DNA of 64,000 nucleotides from an uncultured Lachnospiraceae bacterium (GCA_947631955.1 CANRNJ010000002.1:62001-126000); one strand, 5' to 3'; positions 24,674 to 35,923 are shown, counted from the first letter of the stretch. The notes: generated by a model not told the origin, from the letters alone. Translations and numbers: made by a program.

Positions 24674-27600
24674 TTATTCGAGCAGCAGCTCTTCCATATC
24701 CTTAAGCGCCGTTTCGGTCAGGGCAAGCAGCGTTTCCTCGTCTTTCTCGACGACTCCGCATTTCTTATAGCGCAGATGAAATTCGGGCGTCCCTTTCGGG
24801 TCAAAACTCATTTTCCCTTTATACGCTTTGAGAAGACTCGGTATATTTTCCACTTTGACCGGGGCGTCCGCCCTTATCACAAATCGTATCGTTTCATCCT
24901 TTCCCTTCACTTCCGGCATATACAGCCTGTGCGCGCTGGAACGGATCAGGGCGATGCGCAGCAGGTTCTCTGCCGATTTAGGGATCTCGCCGAAACGGTC
25001 AAGCAGTTCCTCCCGCATATCGTCGCACTCTTTCTCGTTTTCGATCCCTGCGATCCTCTTGTAAATATCCAGTTTCTGCACTTCGTTGACGATATAGGCC
25101 GGTGGGATATAAGCATCCGCCTCTAGGTCGATATTGGTGTTGAAATCCTCAATGGCAGAGATCCCTTTCTTATTTTTCACCGCTTCATTGAGCATCTTAC
25201 AATACAGATCATATCCGACCGCCTGCATATGCCCATGCTGTCTTGCTCCCAGAAGATTACCGGCTCCGCGGATCTCCAGATCGCGCATGGCGATCTTAAA
25301 GCCGCTCCCCAGTTCGCTGAATTCCTTGATCGCTTCCAGACGTTTCTCCGCTATTTCTTTGAGCATTTTATCTCTCTTATACATCAAAAAAGCGTAAGCC
25401 GTCCGATTGGACCGCCCGACGCGGCCCCTGAGCTGATACAGCTGCGACAGCCCCATCTGGTCGGAATCGTGGATGATCATCGTGTTGACATTGGGAATGT
25501 CAAGCCCGGTTTCGATGATTGTAGTGGATACCAGCACGTCGATCTCACCGTCGATAAAATCATACATGATCCGCTCCAGTTCGCTCTCTTTCATCTGCCC
25601 GTGCGCAAACGCAACGTTTGCTTCCGGCACCAGTTTCTGAATGGCTGCACTGACATCCGCAATATTGTTGACCCTGTTATAAACATAATACACCTGTCCT
25701 TTTCTGGACAGTTCCCTGACGATCGCCTCTCTGACCAGTTCCTCGTTGTATTCGCAGACAAACGTCTGTATCGGCTGCCGGTCGCCCGGCGCCTCCTCCA
25801 GAACGCTCATGTCCCGTATGCCGACCAGACTCATATGAAGCGTCCGGGGGATAGGCGTCGCCGTCAGCGTCAGTACATCCACGTTCTCCTTCAGCTTCTT
25901 GATCTTCTCCTTATGGGCCACGCCGAAACGCTGCTCTTCGTCGATGATCAGAAGGCCGAGATCTTTGTACCGGACATCGGAAGAAAGCACCCGGTGCGTT
26001 CCGATAACGATATCCACCATCCCTTTGCGCAGATCCGACACGGTTTTTTTCTGTTCGGCGGCGGTCCGGAATCTGGACAGCAGATCGACCCTGACCGGAA
26101 AATCCTTCATCCGCTGCACAAACGTATTGTAATGCTGCTGCGCCAAAATGGTGGTCGGCACCAGATAAACTACCTGTTTTCCCTCTTGCACCGCTTTAAA
26201 CGCAGCCCGGAGCGCAACTTCCGTCTTGCCGTATCCGACATCGCCGCAGATCAGCCGGTCCATGATCCTGCTGCTTTCCATATCGGCCTTGACGGCGGCG
26301 ATCGCACTGATCTGATCCTCCGTTTCCTCAAAAGGGAACATCTCTTCAAACTCTTTCTGCCAGACGGTGTCAGGCCCGTATTCATATCCCCTGCTCTGCT
26401 GCCGGACCGCATACAGTTCCACCAGATCCTGCGCGATCTCATCGACAGCCGTCCGCACTTTGGACTTGGTCTTGTTCCATTCCTGCGTTCCAAGCTTGTT
26501 CAGCTTCGGTTTCGCGCCGGAATCCGCAGAGGCGTACTTCTGGATCACATCGAGTCCTGTCGCAAGCACATAGAGGATCCCGCCGTCGCGGTACGATATC
26601 TTCATGTAATCTTTGACGATCTTATCAACTTCTACCTTCTCTATGCCCTGATAGATCCCCAGTCCGTGGCTCTCATGCACGACATAGTCGCCCACTCTCA
26701 ACTCGTTAAAGTCATTGATCTTCTGGCCCTGATATATTTTTTTCTTCTTTTTTTTCTTTTTCTCCGCGCCAAAGATATCGCTCTCCGACAGAACGATGAA
26801 CTTCAAAAGCGGATACTCAAACCCCTTCAGCACTCTGCCGTAACAGGTCATAACTTCGCCCGGCTGCACTTCCCGCATGGGGTCTTCGCTGTAAAACGCG
26901 CTTATATCCTGATCCCGCAGATCTTCCGCCAGTCTTTTCGCTCTGGTTCTGGAACCGGAGAGCAGAAGGATCCGATATCCTCTCTTCTTATAGCCCGCCA
27001 GATCTTTGACCAGCGCCTCAAAACTGTTATTGTAAGACGACAGGCTTCTGGTCTGTATGTCAAATTTTTTGTCCGGTTTGAAAAAAGGGATTTTCCCGTC
27101 CATCATGGACAGCGTCACCACCCGGCCCCGCGAGATGACCGCCGCCGTTTCCTCCGCGCTGTGCAATACATCCATCTGCCCCGGCAGGATATAACCTTTT
27201 TCCGCACGGTGCATCATACTCTCCCTGAATTCCAATTCCACCGCCGCGGCATGATCTTTGACGCGCAGAGGCTCCTCGATAAAAATACAGCTTTTACTTT
27301 TATCAAGACAGTCCGAAAGACCCGACAGACGCGGATAAAAATATCTGACATAGCTGTCCAGATTGACGGCATTTCGCGACAGCCCCAGTTCCAACAGCTG
27401 CTCGGTCAGCTCTTTCACCTGTGTTTCTATGCGGTGCGCCGCCTCGATCTTCTGCTCTTTTCTGAGTCCGGCGGCATAAGTCTTACACTCTTCCCGTATC
27501 CTGCGGATGCCGTCCCTCAATTCATCCTCCGACAAAATAAGTTCTGTCGCCGGATAGATCGTAACGGACTCCAATTTCTCTATGGACCGCTGGCTCAAAA

Positions 27601-28216
27601 CATCAAAACTCCGGATGGACTCAACGTCCTCTCCCCACAATTCGATCCGATACGGATTTTCCTCCGTCAGATCAAAAATATCGATAATACCGCCGCGGAT
27701 ACTGAACTGCCCCGGCGCCTCCACCTGATAATTTTTCTCGTATCCCAATTCCACAAGGCGGACAGCCAGTTCCTTTTCCTCTATGCGGCTTTTCTTATCA
27801 ATGCAGATCACATGGTTTTTCCATGTGTCCATCGGCGGCTGCGGCGCCATCAGCGCATCATAGGTCGTGATGACCGTGGTCGGATTTCCTTCCATAAGCC
27901 TCCGCAGGCATCGGATCCTTTCCGTCGTCAGCTGATTGCCGTGGATATCCGCTTCAAAGAAGATCAGATCTTTTGCGGGATACAACATGACATTTCTGTC
28001 ATAAAATTTGTAGTCTTCATACAGTTCCTTCGCTCTGAGATCGCTGAACGTCACGATCATCTTATAGCGGAAATCCTGTCCGAGTCCATAGATCATATGC
28101 AGCTTCTGGGAATCCGCGCATCCGCTGAGCGCTATCATCGCCGATTCCTTCACAAGCATCTTTTTAATTTCTTCGTATTCTCCAAGCTCCTCCAAAGGAG
28201 CAAGCAAAGCCCTCAC
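24674..28216 (-). CDS. mfd: Transcription-repair coupling factor Mfd
   Basis: A 1180-residue helicase-like protein that pushes stalled RNA polymerase off DNA lesions and recruits UvrA. It has a UvrB-like N-terminal region, the RNA-polymerase-interacting domain near [20 protein letters not shown], and RecG-like motor domains with [17 protein letters not shown] (Walker A), IIDEEQRFG (DEEQ box) and [13 protein letters not shown]. The C-terminal TRCF domain is present. Start is GTG at 28216, with GGAGG upstream. A run of eight lysines just before the RID lies over a poly-A-rich tract. It follows pth in the usual pth-mfd order. Confidence 0.97.
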   Translation of the reverse strand: MRALLAPLEELGEYEEIKKMLVKESAMIALSGCADSQKLHMIYGLGQDFRYKMIVTFSDLRAKELYEDYKFYDRNVMLYPAKDLIFFEADIHGNQLTTERIRCLRRLMEGNPTTVITTYDALMAPQPPMDTWKNHVICIDKKSRIEEKELAVRLVELGYEKNYQVEAPGQFSIRGGIIDIFDLTEENPYRIELWGEDVESIRSFDVLSQRSIEKLESVTIYPATELILSEDELRDGIRRIREECKTYAAGLRKEQKIEAAHRIETQVKELTEQLLELGLSRNAVNLDSYVRYFYPRLSGLSDCLDKSKSCIFIEEPLRVKDHAAAVELEFRESMMHRAEKGYILPGQMDVLHSAEETAAVISRGRVVTLSMMDGKIPFFKPDKKFDIQTRSLSSYNNSFEALVKDLAGYKKRGYRILLLSGSRTRAKRLAEDLRDQDISAFYSEDPMREVQPGEVMTCYGRVLKGFEYPLLKFIVLSESDIFGAEKKKKKKKKIYQGQKINDFNELRVGDYVVHESHGLGIYQGIEKVEVDKIVKDYMKISYRDGGILYVLATGLDVIQKYASADSGAKPKLNKLGTQEWNKTKSKVRTAVDEIAQDLVELYAVRQQSRGYEYGPDTVWQKEFEEMFPFEETEDQISAIAAVKADMESSRIMDRLICGDVGYGKTEVALRAAFKAVQEGKQVVYLVPTTILAQQHYNTFVQRMKDFPVRVDLLSRFRTAAEQKKTVSDLRKGMVDIVIGTHRVLSSDVRYKDLGLLIIDEEQRFGVAHKEKIKKLKENVDVLTLTATPIPRTLHMSLVGIRDMSVLEEAPGDRQPIQTFVCEYNEELVREAIVRELSRKGQVYYVYNRVNNIADVSAAIQKLVPEANVAFAHGQMKESELERIMYDFIDGEIDVLVSTTIIETGLDIPNVNTMIIHDSDQMGLSQLYQLRGRVGRSNRTAYAFLMYKRDKMLKEIAEKRLEAIKEFSELGSGFKIAMRDLEIRGAGNLLGARQHGHMQAVGYDLYCKMLNEAVKNKKGISAIEDFNTNIDLEADAYIPPAYIVNEVQKLDIYKRIAGIENEKECDDMREELLDRFGEIPKSAENLLRIALIRSSAHRLYMPEVKGKDETIRFVIRADAPVKVENIPSLLKAYKGKMSFDPKGTPEFHLRYKKCGVVEKDEETLLALTETALKDMEELLLE

Positions 28217-28234
28217 ATTAAACCTCCGTCTGCG

Positions 28235-28816
28235 TCATCCATCCTGTCTGTTCTTCTTGTTAAACTGATTCATCGCCGCGTCCGCGCCGTCCGTAATCAT
28301 CACTTCGACAGCCTGCGCCGCACAGTTGACACTTTCATCCATAATGATCCGCTCTTCCCTGGAAAAATGGCCGAGTACATAGTCCGCCAGATCATACGCT
28401 TCCGGTTTTGACCCTACGCCCATCCTGATACGCCGGAATTCATCATGTCCAAGACAGCTTATAATACTTTTGAGGCCGTTATGGCCTCCGGCGCTCCCCT
28501 GCTTGCGGATGCGGATCTGGCCCGTATCCAGACTGATATCGTCTACGATCACGATCAGTTCGTTTTTTTCATCCGCCTTATAAAAGTCTATGACCTCTCT
28601 GACGCTTTCACCACTCAGATTCATATACGTCTGCGGCTTGACCAAGATAACTTTCTGACCGGCGATCACGCCTTTCCCGATCAACGCCTTATGCTTTTTT
28701 TCCTTCACGGCGATATGATTCCGTCGGGCAATCTCATCGATCACGTCAAAACCGATGTTATGTCTTGTATTCTCATATTTTCTGTCCGGATTTCCCAGAC
28801 CAACGATAATATACAT
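28235..28816 (-). CDS. pth: Peptidyl-tRNA hydrolase
   Basis: A 193-residue enzyme that frees tRNA from peptidyl-tRNA dropped by ribosomes. It has IIVGLGNPDRKYENTRHNIG with the catalytic His after the Arg, VKPQTYMNLSGESV, and IVIVDDISLDTGQIRIR, then GSAGGHNGLKSII, all characteristic. Length is normal. RBS AGAGGAC precedes the ATG. It sits 18 bp upstream of mfd and so is probably co-transcribed with it. Confidence 0.96.
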   Translation of the reverse strand: MYIIVGLGNPDRKYENTRHNIGFDVIDEIARRNHIAVKEKKHKALIGKGVIAGQKVILVKPQTYMNLSGESVREVIDFYKADEKNELIVIVDDISLDTGQIRIRKQGSAGGHNGLKSIISCLGHDEFRRIRMGVGSKPEAYDLADYVLGHFSREERIIMDESVNCAAQAVEVMITDGADAAMNQFNKKNRQDG

Positions 28817-28992
28817 GATTTGTCCTCTTGTCCTGCGCTCTTGTTACGAGAATTGTGCTCGTTTTTAAATTTTCTTTCTCATTTTATCAACATTTCCCTA
28901 TTTCCACAAGGAAAAAAGTCAGACTTTCCCAGACTTTCCCATGCCAGAAGGGCGGACTGCTCCAGACCAGACGCCTGCAGATAAAAAAGCGC

Positions 28993-29021
28993 AAGAAAAA
29001 GGACGCTTTCTGCGTCCTTTT
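28993..29021. terminator. Terminator of spoVG
   Basis: Stem AAAGGACGC (28998-29006) with GCGTCCTTT (29012-29020), loop of five, followed on the minus strand by T-rich sequence. It also has a T-rich 3' side on the plus strand. Confidence 0.8.
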
Positions 29022-29041
29022 CTTTCCACAGTATGCATTAC

Positions 29042-29314
29042 TTACTCATCATCAGGTTCCAGCAGCGCCTTCTCGTAGCTATCCAGAATGATCGTCTGTA
29101 TCTTGTCACGAGTTTCTGAATTGATCGGATGAGCAATATCCCGATACTCACCGTCATTTGCCTTCTTACTGGGCATTGCAATGAAAAGACCCTTTTCACC
29201 CTCAATCACTTTAATGTCATGAACCACGAATTCATCGTCTATGGTAATTGAGACGATTGCTTTCATTTTGCTGTCTTGAGTCATTTTACGCACGCGGACA
29301 TCAGTAATTCTCAT
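29042..29314 (-). CDS. spoVG: SpoVG family regulator
   Basis: A 90-residue protein of the SpoVG family, small nucleic-acid-binding regulators of sporulation, cell division and virulence traits. It starts [11 protein letters not shown] and carries the core [20 protein letters not shown] and [11 protein letters not shown] chose the ATG at 29314 behind AAGGAGG (nine bases); the frame runs to 29380 but the extension lacks homology. It is monocistronic with its own terminator, next to glgD. Confidence 0.95.
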   Translation of the reverse strand: MRITDVRVRKMTQDSKMKAIVSITIDDEFVVHDIKVIEGEKGLFIAMPSKKANDGEYRDIAHPINSETRDKIQTIILDSYEKALLEPDDE

Positions 29315-29489
29315 GAAGCTCAGCCTCCTTATCATATGATACCGAACAGAAAACTGTCGGCTTTCACAAGCTTTCCACACAAGTCATACTCATCAAGCCA
29401 CGTAGCTTGTAATAAACATTTAGTTAATAATACTCATGCCTCTTACACATTTTGCCATCGGTAATAGCAACCGCCCCTCCATCATACCA

Positions 29490-30608
29490 TTAAATAACGT
29501 ATCTGTCATTATGCTCTACTACAATTTCTATTCCATTTTCTCCCTTGTGGTAAGAATTCGCCCGTATCGTTCCACGGCTTTCCACGATACAGTTCTCTAT
29601 ATGCGTGTTATCCCCTATATACACATCGTTCAGGATGATGGAATTTTTAATGTAGCAGTTATTACCGATAAAAGTTTTCTTAAAGATCACCGAATCTTCT
29701 ACTTTGCCGTTCACGATACATCCGCTGGAGATCAGGCTGTTCTTGATGCTTGCTCCCGTATTGTACTTAGCCGGCGGCAGATCATCCACCTTGGAATAAA
29801 TATCCGGATACTCCCGGAAGAAATAGTTCCGTATCTCAGGATTCAGGAAGTCCATGTTGGTCTTGTAATAATCATCCACCGACGCGATGTTGCTCCAGTA
29901 ATCTTTGATCTTGTAACCGTAGATCCTCTTCATATTCTTATAGCGGATCAGAATGTCTTTTACGAAATCATACCGGTCTTCTTCCGCACATTTCTCGATC
30001 ATCTCGATCAGCTGGCGTCTTCTGACTACATAGATACCGCAGGAGATCGTATTGGACTTCGCTACAACAGGCTTTTCCTCAAATTCTTCGATCCGGCTCT
30101 CCTCGTTCATCTTGATCGTACCGAATCGATCCACGTTGACATCCGGCGCCAGATCCTTGCACACAACCGTGATATCAGCTTTCTTCTCAATGTGGTACTC
30201 CAGTACCTTATTATAGTCCAGTTTATATACGCAGTCGCCGGAAGTAATTACCACATACGGTTCGTGGCTGTTCTTAAGGAACGCCAGATTCTGAGCGATC
30301 GCATCCGCCGTACCGCGGTACCATACGCTGCTCTCCGCTGTCAGCGCGGGCGTGAATACGAACAATCCGCCCTGCTTACGGCCAAAATCCCACCACTTGG
30401 AAGAACTTAAATGCTCATTCAGGCTTCCCGCGTTGTACTGTGTAAATACGGCCACCTTGTTGATGTGGGAATTGGACATATTGCTCAAAGCAAAGTCGAT
30501 ACTGCGGTAACTGCCCGCGATCGGCATCGCGCACACCGCGCGTTTTTGTGTCAGTTCCTTAATTCTGCGGTTATTACCACCCGCCAAGACAATTCCTATC
30601 GCTCTCAC
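29490..30608 (-). CDS. glgD: GlgD, regulatory paralogue of ADP-glucose pyrophosphorylase
   Basis: A 372-residue relative of GlgC: a nucleotidyltransferase domain followed by a left-handed beta-helix (hexapeptide) region. The nucleotide-binding loop is altered ([19 protein letters not shown], lacking the RL and KPAV pattern of GlgC), which fits the GlgD subunit of Firmicutes: weak or no activity alone, but a stimulator of the GlgC/GlgD heterotetramer. Start is GTG at 30608; its GTGA overlaps the glgC stop by four bases, so translation is coupled. Confidence 0.93.
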   Translation of the reverse strand: MRAIGIVLAGGNNRRIKELTQKRAVCAMPIAGSYRSIDFALSNMSNSHINKVAVFTQYNAGSLNEHLSSSKWWDFGRKQGGLFVFTPALTAESSVWYRGTADAIAQNLAFLKNSHEPYVVITSGDCVYKLDYNKVLEYHIEKKADITVVCKDLAPDVNVDRFGTIKMNEESRIEEFEEKPVVAKSNTISCGIYVVRRRQLIEMIEKCAEEDRYDFVKDILIRYKNMKRIYGYKIKDYWSNIASVDDYYKTNMDFLNPEIRNYFFREYPDIYSKVDDLPPAKYNTGASIKNSLISSGCIVNGKVEDSVIFKKTFIGNNCYIKNSIILNDVYIGDNTHIENCIVESRGTIRANSYHKGENGIEIVVEHNDRYVI

Positions 30609-31879
30609 TGTTTATCACCTGCCTTAATCAAAGATTTGCCGCTCGGAAGACTGCCATTCACATAATCTTCTGCGCTTGTTTCACCGAAAACGACCGAATT
30701 CTTACCGACGGTAATACCCTTCGGAATCACGCTCTTCTCTCCGACGGCAACGATCCCATGGTTATAAATGTGAGGATCGGTTTCGTTGTCCACTTCTTCC
30801 CCGATGCCAAGCTTGACGTCGTCTTCGATCAGAACATTCTCCGCGATGATCGCCTTATAGATCTCACAGTTGCTGCAGATCTTCGTTTCATTCATGATGA
30901 TGGAATCCCGCACGACAGTTCCCGCTCCTATCGTTACACCGCAGCCGATCACGGAATTGTACACCTGTCCGTATATCTCAGACCCCTCGCCGATGATGCT
31001 CTTCTCCACAACGCTGTCGGACGCCAGATACTGAGGCGGCAGGATCTCGCTTCTCGTATAGATCTTCCAGTATTCCTCATACAGATTAAATTCCGGAACA
31101 AGATCGATCAGTTCCATATTGGCTTCCCAATAGGAATTCAATGTTCCGACATCTTTCCAGTAACCGTTAAATTCATAGGCATAAAGAGGTGAGCCTTTTG
31201 CATGGCAATACGGGATGATATGTTTGCCGAAATCCAATCCCGGCTGTTCCGCGTTGGTAAGCAGCGCTTCCTTTAAGGTCTTCCAGCTGAAAATATAGAT
31301 GCCCATGGATGCAAGATTGCTTCTCGGATTCTCCGGCTTCTCTTCAAAATCAACGATCTTGTGATCTTTATCCGTGATCATGATGCCGAACCGCTTAGCC
31401 TCTTCCATCGGCACCGGCATGACTGCGATCGTCACTTCCGCATTGTTCTGTTTATGGAAGTCCAGCATCACCTCGTAATCCATCTTATATATATGGTCGC
31501 CCGACAGGATCAAAACATATTCGGGGTTAAAACTCTCCATATAATCCAGATTCTGGTAGATCGCGTTCGCCGTTCCCGTGTACCATTCGCTGTTAGCGCT
31601 CTTCTCATACGGGGGCAGTACCGTTACGCCGCCTATATTCCTGTCAAGATCCCACGGAATACCGATTCCGATGTGTGTATTCAGCCGCAGCGGCTGATAC
31701 TGCGTCAATACGCCCACCGTGTCAACGCCTGAGTTAATACAGTTGCTGAGCGGGAAGTCGATAATCCTGTATTTACTGCCAAAAGATACTGCGGGTTTTG
31801 CAACTTTTGACGTAAACACCCCCAATCTGCTTCCCTGACCGCCAGCCAAAAGCATGGCAATCATTTCTTTTTTGACCAT
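30605..31879 (-). CDS. glgC: Glucose-1-phosphate adenylyltransferase GlgC
   Basis: A 424-residue enzyme making ADP-glucose from glucose 1-phosphate and ATP, the committed step of glycogen synthesis. It has [52 protein letters not shown] and a C-terminal hexapeptide-repeat domain. I chose the ATG at 31879, eight bases after AGAGG; a GTG at 31888 is possible. It is first of the glgC-glgD pair. TATAAT with a TG extension (31954-31959) is its likely -10 box. No glgA or glgB is in the window. Confidence 0.95.
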   Translation of the reverse strand: MVKKEMIAMLLAGGQGSRLGVFTSKVAKPAVSFGSKYRIIDFPLSNCINSGVDTVGVLTQYQPLRLNTHIGIGIPWDLDRNIGGVTVLPPYEKSANSEWYTGTANAIYQNLDYMESFNPEYVLILSGDHIYKMDYEVMLDFHKQNNAEVTIAVMPVPMEEAKRFGIMITDKDHKIVDFEEKPENPRSNLASMGIYIFSWKTLKEALLTNAEQPGLDFGKHIIPYCHAKGSPLYAYEFNGYWKDVGTLNSYWEANMELIDLVPEFNLYEEYWKIYTRSEILPPQYLASDSVVEKSIIGEGSEIYGQVYNSVIGCGVTIGAGTVVRDSIIMNETKICSNCEIYKAIIAENVLIEDDVKLGIGEEVDNETDPHIYNHGIVAVGEKSVIPKGITVGKNSVVFGETSAEDYVNGSLPSGKSLIKAGDKQ

Positions 31880-32235
31880 CCTTACCACCTCTTGTTTCTA
31901 AATATTTTTATATATCAAATACAAATTCAGACAATAAATTAGTTTGCTTTATAATTATAGCACAGTCTGGTTGGAAAGTGAATATTATTTACAAATTTAT
32001 TCCTGAGCAATTCGTATTCTTGTGTTAATAATATACAATATTTTGTTGTTGTTTTCAATATATTTGTTAATATTTAACATATATTGTGCCTCATAAAAAT
32101 TTTATTTTTCTGCATAGTGTATTTTTTTCGGCCAAAATGTACCGGCATCGCCGCTTCTCCAATTTCTTATTGGTTTTTTTACAGGAAATGAGTATAATAC
32201 TAATAAAGACGAAAACAGGGAGATATTTATCACTT
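31880..32235. other. AT-rich divergent intergenic region glgC/murC
   Basis: No gene seen. It holds the extended -10 TGCTATAAT of glgC on the minus strand (TATAAT at 31954-31959) and the murC promoter on the plus strand (32170-32198). The middle, about 32000-32100, is very AT-rich. Confidence 0.6.
32170..32198 (+). promoter_or_regulatory. Promoter of murC
   Basis: TTGGTT (32170-32175), 17-bp spacer, TATAAT (32193-32198). It lies inside the upstream extension of the murC frame, which argues that translation starts at 32236. Confidence 0.65.
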
Positions 32236-33615
32236 ATGTACCAGATCGATTTTAACGAACCAATTCATATATATTTCATCGGTATCGGCGGTATCAGCAT
32301 GAGCGGCCTTGCCGAGATACTCCTCTCCAAGGGCTTCCGCATATCCGGATCCGACCGGGCCCCTTCCGATCTGACCCGCAGTCTGGAAAAAAATGGCGCT
32401 AAAATATATTATGGACAAAAAGAAGACAATATCACCCCAGACATCGATCTGGCGGTGTATACAAGCGCCATCAAACCGGATAATCCGGAGATGACCGCCG
32501 CGGACCGGCTTGGGATCTCCAAACTCACCAGAGGACAGCTGCTTGGGCAGATCATGAAAAACTACCGGATGCCCATCGCCGTCAGCGGCACCCACGGCAA
32601 GACCACTACCACGTCCATGATCTCTCAGATCTTGCTGGACAGCGGCGACGATCCCACTCTGTCCATCGGAGGGATCTATCAGCCGATAGGCAGCAACATC
32701 CGCGTAGGCACTTCCGACCGCTTTGTCACTGAAGCATGCGAATATACGAACAGTTTCTTAAGCTTTTTTCCGAAAGTCGGCATCATCCTTAATATAGAAG
32801 AAGACCACATGGATTTTTTCAAGGACCTTCAGGACATCCGCAATTCTTTCCACGAATTTGCGCGCCTGCTGCCCGCCGACGGCGCCCTGATCATCAACGG
32901 GGACATTGCCGACCACGAGGAGATCACCTCAGATCTGGCCTGCCGGGTCATTACCTACGGCTCCTCTCCCGATCTGGATTATCATCCTGAAAAGATAACT
33001 TATGACGAGTCCGGTTGTCCCTCTTTTCATCTTATGCGCAAAGACGGCAGAGAAGAAGTATTTTCTCTGCGGATCCCCGGAGAACACAATATATACAATG
33101 CCATCGCCGCCATTGCCACGGCGGATCTTCTTAAGATCCCCGGCGATGTGGCCGCTGGAGCGCTGCTTCACTACAGCGGCACGAACAGGCGGTTTGAACG
33201 CAAAGGAACCGTGAACGGCGTTACCATTATCGACGACTATGCGCACCATCCCACGGAGATCCGCGCAACGCTCAAAGCCGCGGAAAATTATCCCCATAAC
33301 ACGCTGTGGTGCATTTTTCAGCCGCATACCTACACGCGGACCAAAAAATTCCTGTCCGAATTTGCCAGAGCGCTCACCCTTGCGGACGAGATCATCCTCA
33401 CCGACATCTACGCAGCGCGGGAAAAAGACACTTTGGGCATCAGTTCTAAGACTCTGCAGGCCGAGATAGAGAAGCTTGGACGCCGCTGCTATTACTTCCC
33501 GTCTTTTGAAGAAATCGAAAATTTTGTTCTGACAAATTGCACAAAAGGCGACCTGTTGATAACTATGGGGGCAGGCGACGTAGTAAAAATCGGGGAAAAT
33601 CTGCTTCAAAAATAA
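32236..33615 (+). CDS. murC: UDP-N-acetylmuramate--L-alanine ligase
   Basis: A 459-residue Mur ligase adding L-Ala to UDP-MurNAc, the first peptide step of peptidoglycan synthesis. It has an N-terminal Rossmann motif IYFIGIGGISMSGLAEIL, P-loop AVSGTHGKTTTTSM, EACEYTNSFLSFFP, and DYAHHPTEIRATL with a C-terminal QPHTYTRTK. The ATG at 32236 is chosen because the promoter lies upstream within the longer open frame. The nearest Shine-Dalgarno, GGGAG, is 13 bases away, an unusually long gap. The MurC and MurF/Ddl genes are on opposite strands 14 kb apart. Confidence 0.96.
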   Translation: MYQIDFNEPIHIYFIGIGGISMSGLAEILLSKGFRISGSDRAPSDLTRSLEKNGAKIYYGQKEDNITPDIDLAVYTSAIKPDNPEMTAADRLGISKLTRGQLLGQIMKNYRMPIAVSGTHGKTTTTSMISQILLDSGDDPTLSIGGIYQPIGSNIRVGTSDRFVTEACEYTNSFLSFFPKVGIILNIEEDHMDFFKDLQDIRNSFHEFARLLPADGALIINGDIADHEEITSDLACRVITYGSSPDLDYHPEKITYDESGCPSFHLMRKDGREEVFSLRIPGEHNIYNAIAAIATADLLKIPGDVAAGALLHYSGTNRRFERKGTVNGVTIIDDYAHHPTEIRATLKAAENYPHNTLWCIFQPHTYTRTKKFLSEFARALTLADEIILTDIYAAREKDTLGISSKTLQAEIEKLGRRCYYFPSFEEIENFVLTNCTKGDLLITMGAGDVVKIGENLLQK

Positions 33616-33733
33616 TTATTCACAATATCCACAGATGCGGGTCAGGGTAATCACCGCCGCTCTGTGGATATTTCTGTGTAAAACCTTTTTCGGTTTTAAG
33701 GGCGTTTGGGGGTGGTCTTCCGTTTTATCCACA
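33616..33733. promoter_or_regulatory. Cluster of DnaA-box-like sequences upstream of dnaD
   Basis: Perfect matches to TTATNCACA at 33616-33624 (TTATTCACA) and 33725-33733 (TTATCCACA). One-mismatch sites are at 33625-33633 (ATATCCACA), 33663-33671 (reverse ATATCCACA) and 33675-33683 (reverse TTTTACACA). Five sites in 118 bp lie just after murC and ahead of the dnaD promoter. A 12-bp inverted repeat formed by the second and third sites could also fold as a hairpin. Confidence 0.55.
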
Positions 33734-33796
33734 TAGACCCCGGAATAACCGGATTTTGTTTATGGCAGTTTGCCTATTTCCTTTTAAAAACCGCTA

Positions 33797-33805
33797 TGCT
33801 ATAAT
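33797..33805 (+). promoter_or_regulatory. Extended -10 promoter of the dnaD operon
   Basis: TGCTATAAT at 33797-33805; the -35 is weak. It lies 58 bp before the dnaD start and downstream of the DnaA-box cluster. Confidence 0.5.
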
Positions 33806-33862
33806 GCATCATGTATTTACTTGCGGGTATATTTTATCCTGTATGGGATAGGGTGGTGTAAA

Positions 33863-34918
33863 ATGGGTGGTTTGACGATCTATCAGGACAATTATGTTAA
33901 TTCTACGGTTATTTCTAACCGTTTTATCGATGAATATATGGAGGCGGCCAACGACGCGCAGCTTAAGATCTATCTGTATCTCATCCGCATGATGAGCGCC
34001 AGACTCTCCACAAGCATCTCCGATATTGCAGATAAATTCAACTATACCGAAAAAGACGTTATGCGCGCTCTTAAATATTGGGAGAAACAGCAGCTTCTGA
34101 CGCTGGAGTACGACGAGCGTAAGAACGTTACCGGCATCCATCTGATGGATTTCGCACCGTTTCCGTCCGCTCCGGTATGCGCCGCGCCCGTGCCTGCGGT
34201 ATCCGCTGCGGCTGCAGCGCCGCTTGCGTCCGTTGTCCCCATTTCTTCCAAAGAGAACGCTTACACGAAACCCAACTATACGCTGGACGAACTGAAAGCT
34301 TTCAAGTCGAACGAGGCAACCGCAAGACTGCTCTTTGTGACGGAACAGTATTTAAAGAAAACGCTGAGTCCGAATGAAGTGCGTTCGATCCTGTTTATTT
34401 CAGACAAATTAGGATTCTCGGAAGATCTGATCGACTACCTGATCCAGTACTGTGTGGACCGGGACAAAAAAGATCTTCGATACATAGAAAAGGTGGCGAT
34501 AAGCTGGGCGCAGCAGGGCATCACGACCCCTAAGCAGGCAGCGCGCCTTGCAGGAAAATACGATAAGACCGTATATGACGTCATGAAAGCGCTCGGCAGA
34601 AACGGCACGCCGACTCAGGCGGAAGCCGCTTACATCATGCGTTGGACAAAAGAATACGGCTTTTCCGCCGATGTTATCTTTGAAGCCTGTGAACGCACCG
34701 TTCTCGCCACGGACAAACACCGTTTTGAATACGCCGACAGTATTTTAAGCAGCTGGTATAAGGCGGGAGTGCATCACAAGAACGATATCCAGATGCTGGA
34801 CGAGCACTACCGCAAAGCGAAGGCTCCCAAACCTGCCGCTAGCGGCAACGCTTTTAATCAATTTAAACAGAATACATACGATTTTGATCTTTTAGAGCAG
34901 GAACTGTTAAGCAACTAA
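33863..34918 (+). CDS. DnaD-domain replication initiation protein
   Basis: A 351-residue protein. The N-terminal winged-helix region (about 20-110, with KIYLYLIRMMSA and ALKYWEKQQLLTLEY) is followed by an Ala/Pro-rich linker and two DnaD/DnaB2-like C-terminal domains (near 155-220 and 235-310; AISWAQQGITTPKQA and LSSWYKAGVHHKNDI patterns). DnaD proteins remodel DNA and help load the replicative helicase. Start ATG at 33863 with GGGTGG upstream. It heads an operon with a DnaC/DnaI-like ATPase and prs, which supports a primosomal role. Confidence 0.9.
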   Translation: MGGLTIYQDNYVNSTVISNRFIDEYMEAANDAQLKIYLYLIRMMSARLSTSISDIADKFNYTEKDVMRALKYWEKQQLLTLEYDERKNVTGIHLMDFAPFPSAPVCAAPVPAVSAAAAAPLASVVPISSKENAYTKPNYTLDELKAFKSNEATARLLFVTEQYLKKTLSPNEVRSILFISDKLGFSEDLIDYLIQYCVDRDKKDLRYIEKVAISWAQQGITTPKQAARLAGKYDKTVYDVMKALGRNGTPTQAEAAYIMRWTKEYGFSADVIFEACERTVLATDKHRFEYADSILSSWYKAGVHHKNDIQMLDEHYRKAKAPKPAASGNAFNQFKQNTYDFDLLEQELLSN

Positions 34919-34941
34919 CGGATTTGTGAGGAATTGCCGCC

Positions 34942-35913
34942 GTGTCACTGACAAATGCCCAGTATGACTGGATCATGCACCAATATGAAAGAAAGCAGCA
35001 AAAAAGCCGCCGCGATGCGCAGAAGCGGTTGGCATATGTCTACGACCACATCCCCTCGTACCGGGAACTGGACGACACAGTAGCCGAAGTATCTGTGTCG
35101 CAGGGCCGTAAGATGCTCTCCGGGGACCCCGATGCCATGGAGGATCTTCGGGATCGTCTGGCGGAGTTGTCGGGCCGCAAGGCTCAGCTTTTGGAGGATC
35201 ACGGACTGCCGGCGGATTATCTTGAACCTGTCTACGAATGTCCCGACTGCCGTGACACCGGATACGTTGACGGGCGGAAATGTCATTGCTTTCAGGAAGC
35301 GATGATCACGCTCCTCTACGAACAGTCCAATATACGCGAAATGCTCCGGTCGGAGAATTTTGACTCTCTTTCCTACGAATACTATGAAGGGGACGATCTG
35401 GCGCGTTTTAAAAAGGCAGTAAACACCTGTCACAATTTTATAAAAAATTTCAATTCCGACTACCATAATCTGTTTTTTTATGGTACAGTTGGTACGGGGA
35501 AATCATTTCTATCCGGCTGTATTGCCAAGGAACTGATCGAGAGCGGGCACTCCGTGATCTATTTCAGCGCGACCGCCCTGTTCGATTTACTGTCCAGAAA
35601 TTCCTTTGATCCTAAGAGCAGAGAGGAACTGCGTACGGCTTATGCGGATCTTTATCAATGCGATCTGCTCATTGTAGACGACCTTGGAACCGAGCTGACC
35701 AACCAGTTTGTGACATCTCAGCTTTTTTCCTTGTTAAATGAGCGGCACATGGGTAAAAAGGCAACGATCATATCCACCAATCTCTCTCTTGAGGAATTAC
35801 GAAACAGATATTCCGAGCGTATCTTTTCACGCGTGACCAGCAACTATGAAATATGCAAGTTATCCGGACAGGATATCCGCATTTACAAAAAAAGAGCGAT
35901 GAACAGAAAGTGA
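34942..35913 (+). CDS. DnaC/DnaI-like helicase loader ATPase
   Basis: A 323-residue AAA+ protein that would load the replicative helicase. A zinc-type cluster CPDCRDTGYVDGRKCHC (C100, C103, C114, C116) precedes the AAA+ domain; Walker A is GTVGTGKS (181-188), Walker B LLIVDDLGTE, and sensor region TIISTNLSLEELRNRYSERI. The N-terminal zinc domain resembles DnaI. Start GTG at 34942 with GAGGAA upstream. It lies 23 bp after the dnaD-like gene. It could also be called DnaC; transposon helper proteins of the IstB type are related but this context is replicative. Confidence 0.9.
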   Translation: MSLTNAQYDWIMHQYERKQQKSRRDAQKRLAYVYDHIPSYRELDDTVAEVSVSQGRKMLSGDPDAMEDLRDRLAELSGRKAQLLEDHGLPADYLEPVYECPDCRDTGYVDGRKCHCFQEAMITLLYEQSNIREMLRSENFDSLSYEYYEGDDLARFKKAVNTCHNFIKNFNSDYHNLFFYGTVGTGKSFLSGCIAKELIESGHSVIYFSATALFDLLSRNSFDPKSREELRTAYADLYQCDLLIVDDLGTELTNQFVTSQLFSLLNERHMGKKATIISTNLSLEELRNRYSERIFSRVTSNYEICKLSGQDIRIYKKRAMNRK

Positions 35914-35923
35914 GGCTTTTCTC

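Noticed and set aside
25229..28411. 1060-codon open frame on the plus strand opposite mfd
   Set aside because: It mirrors mfd through codon bias, has no ribosome site or recognisable domains, and mfd is unmistakable.
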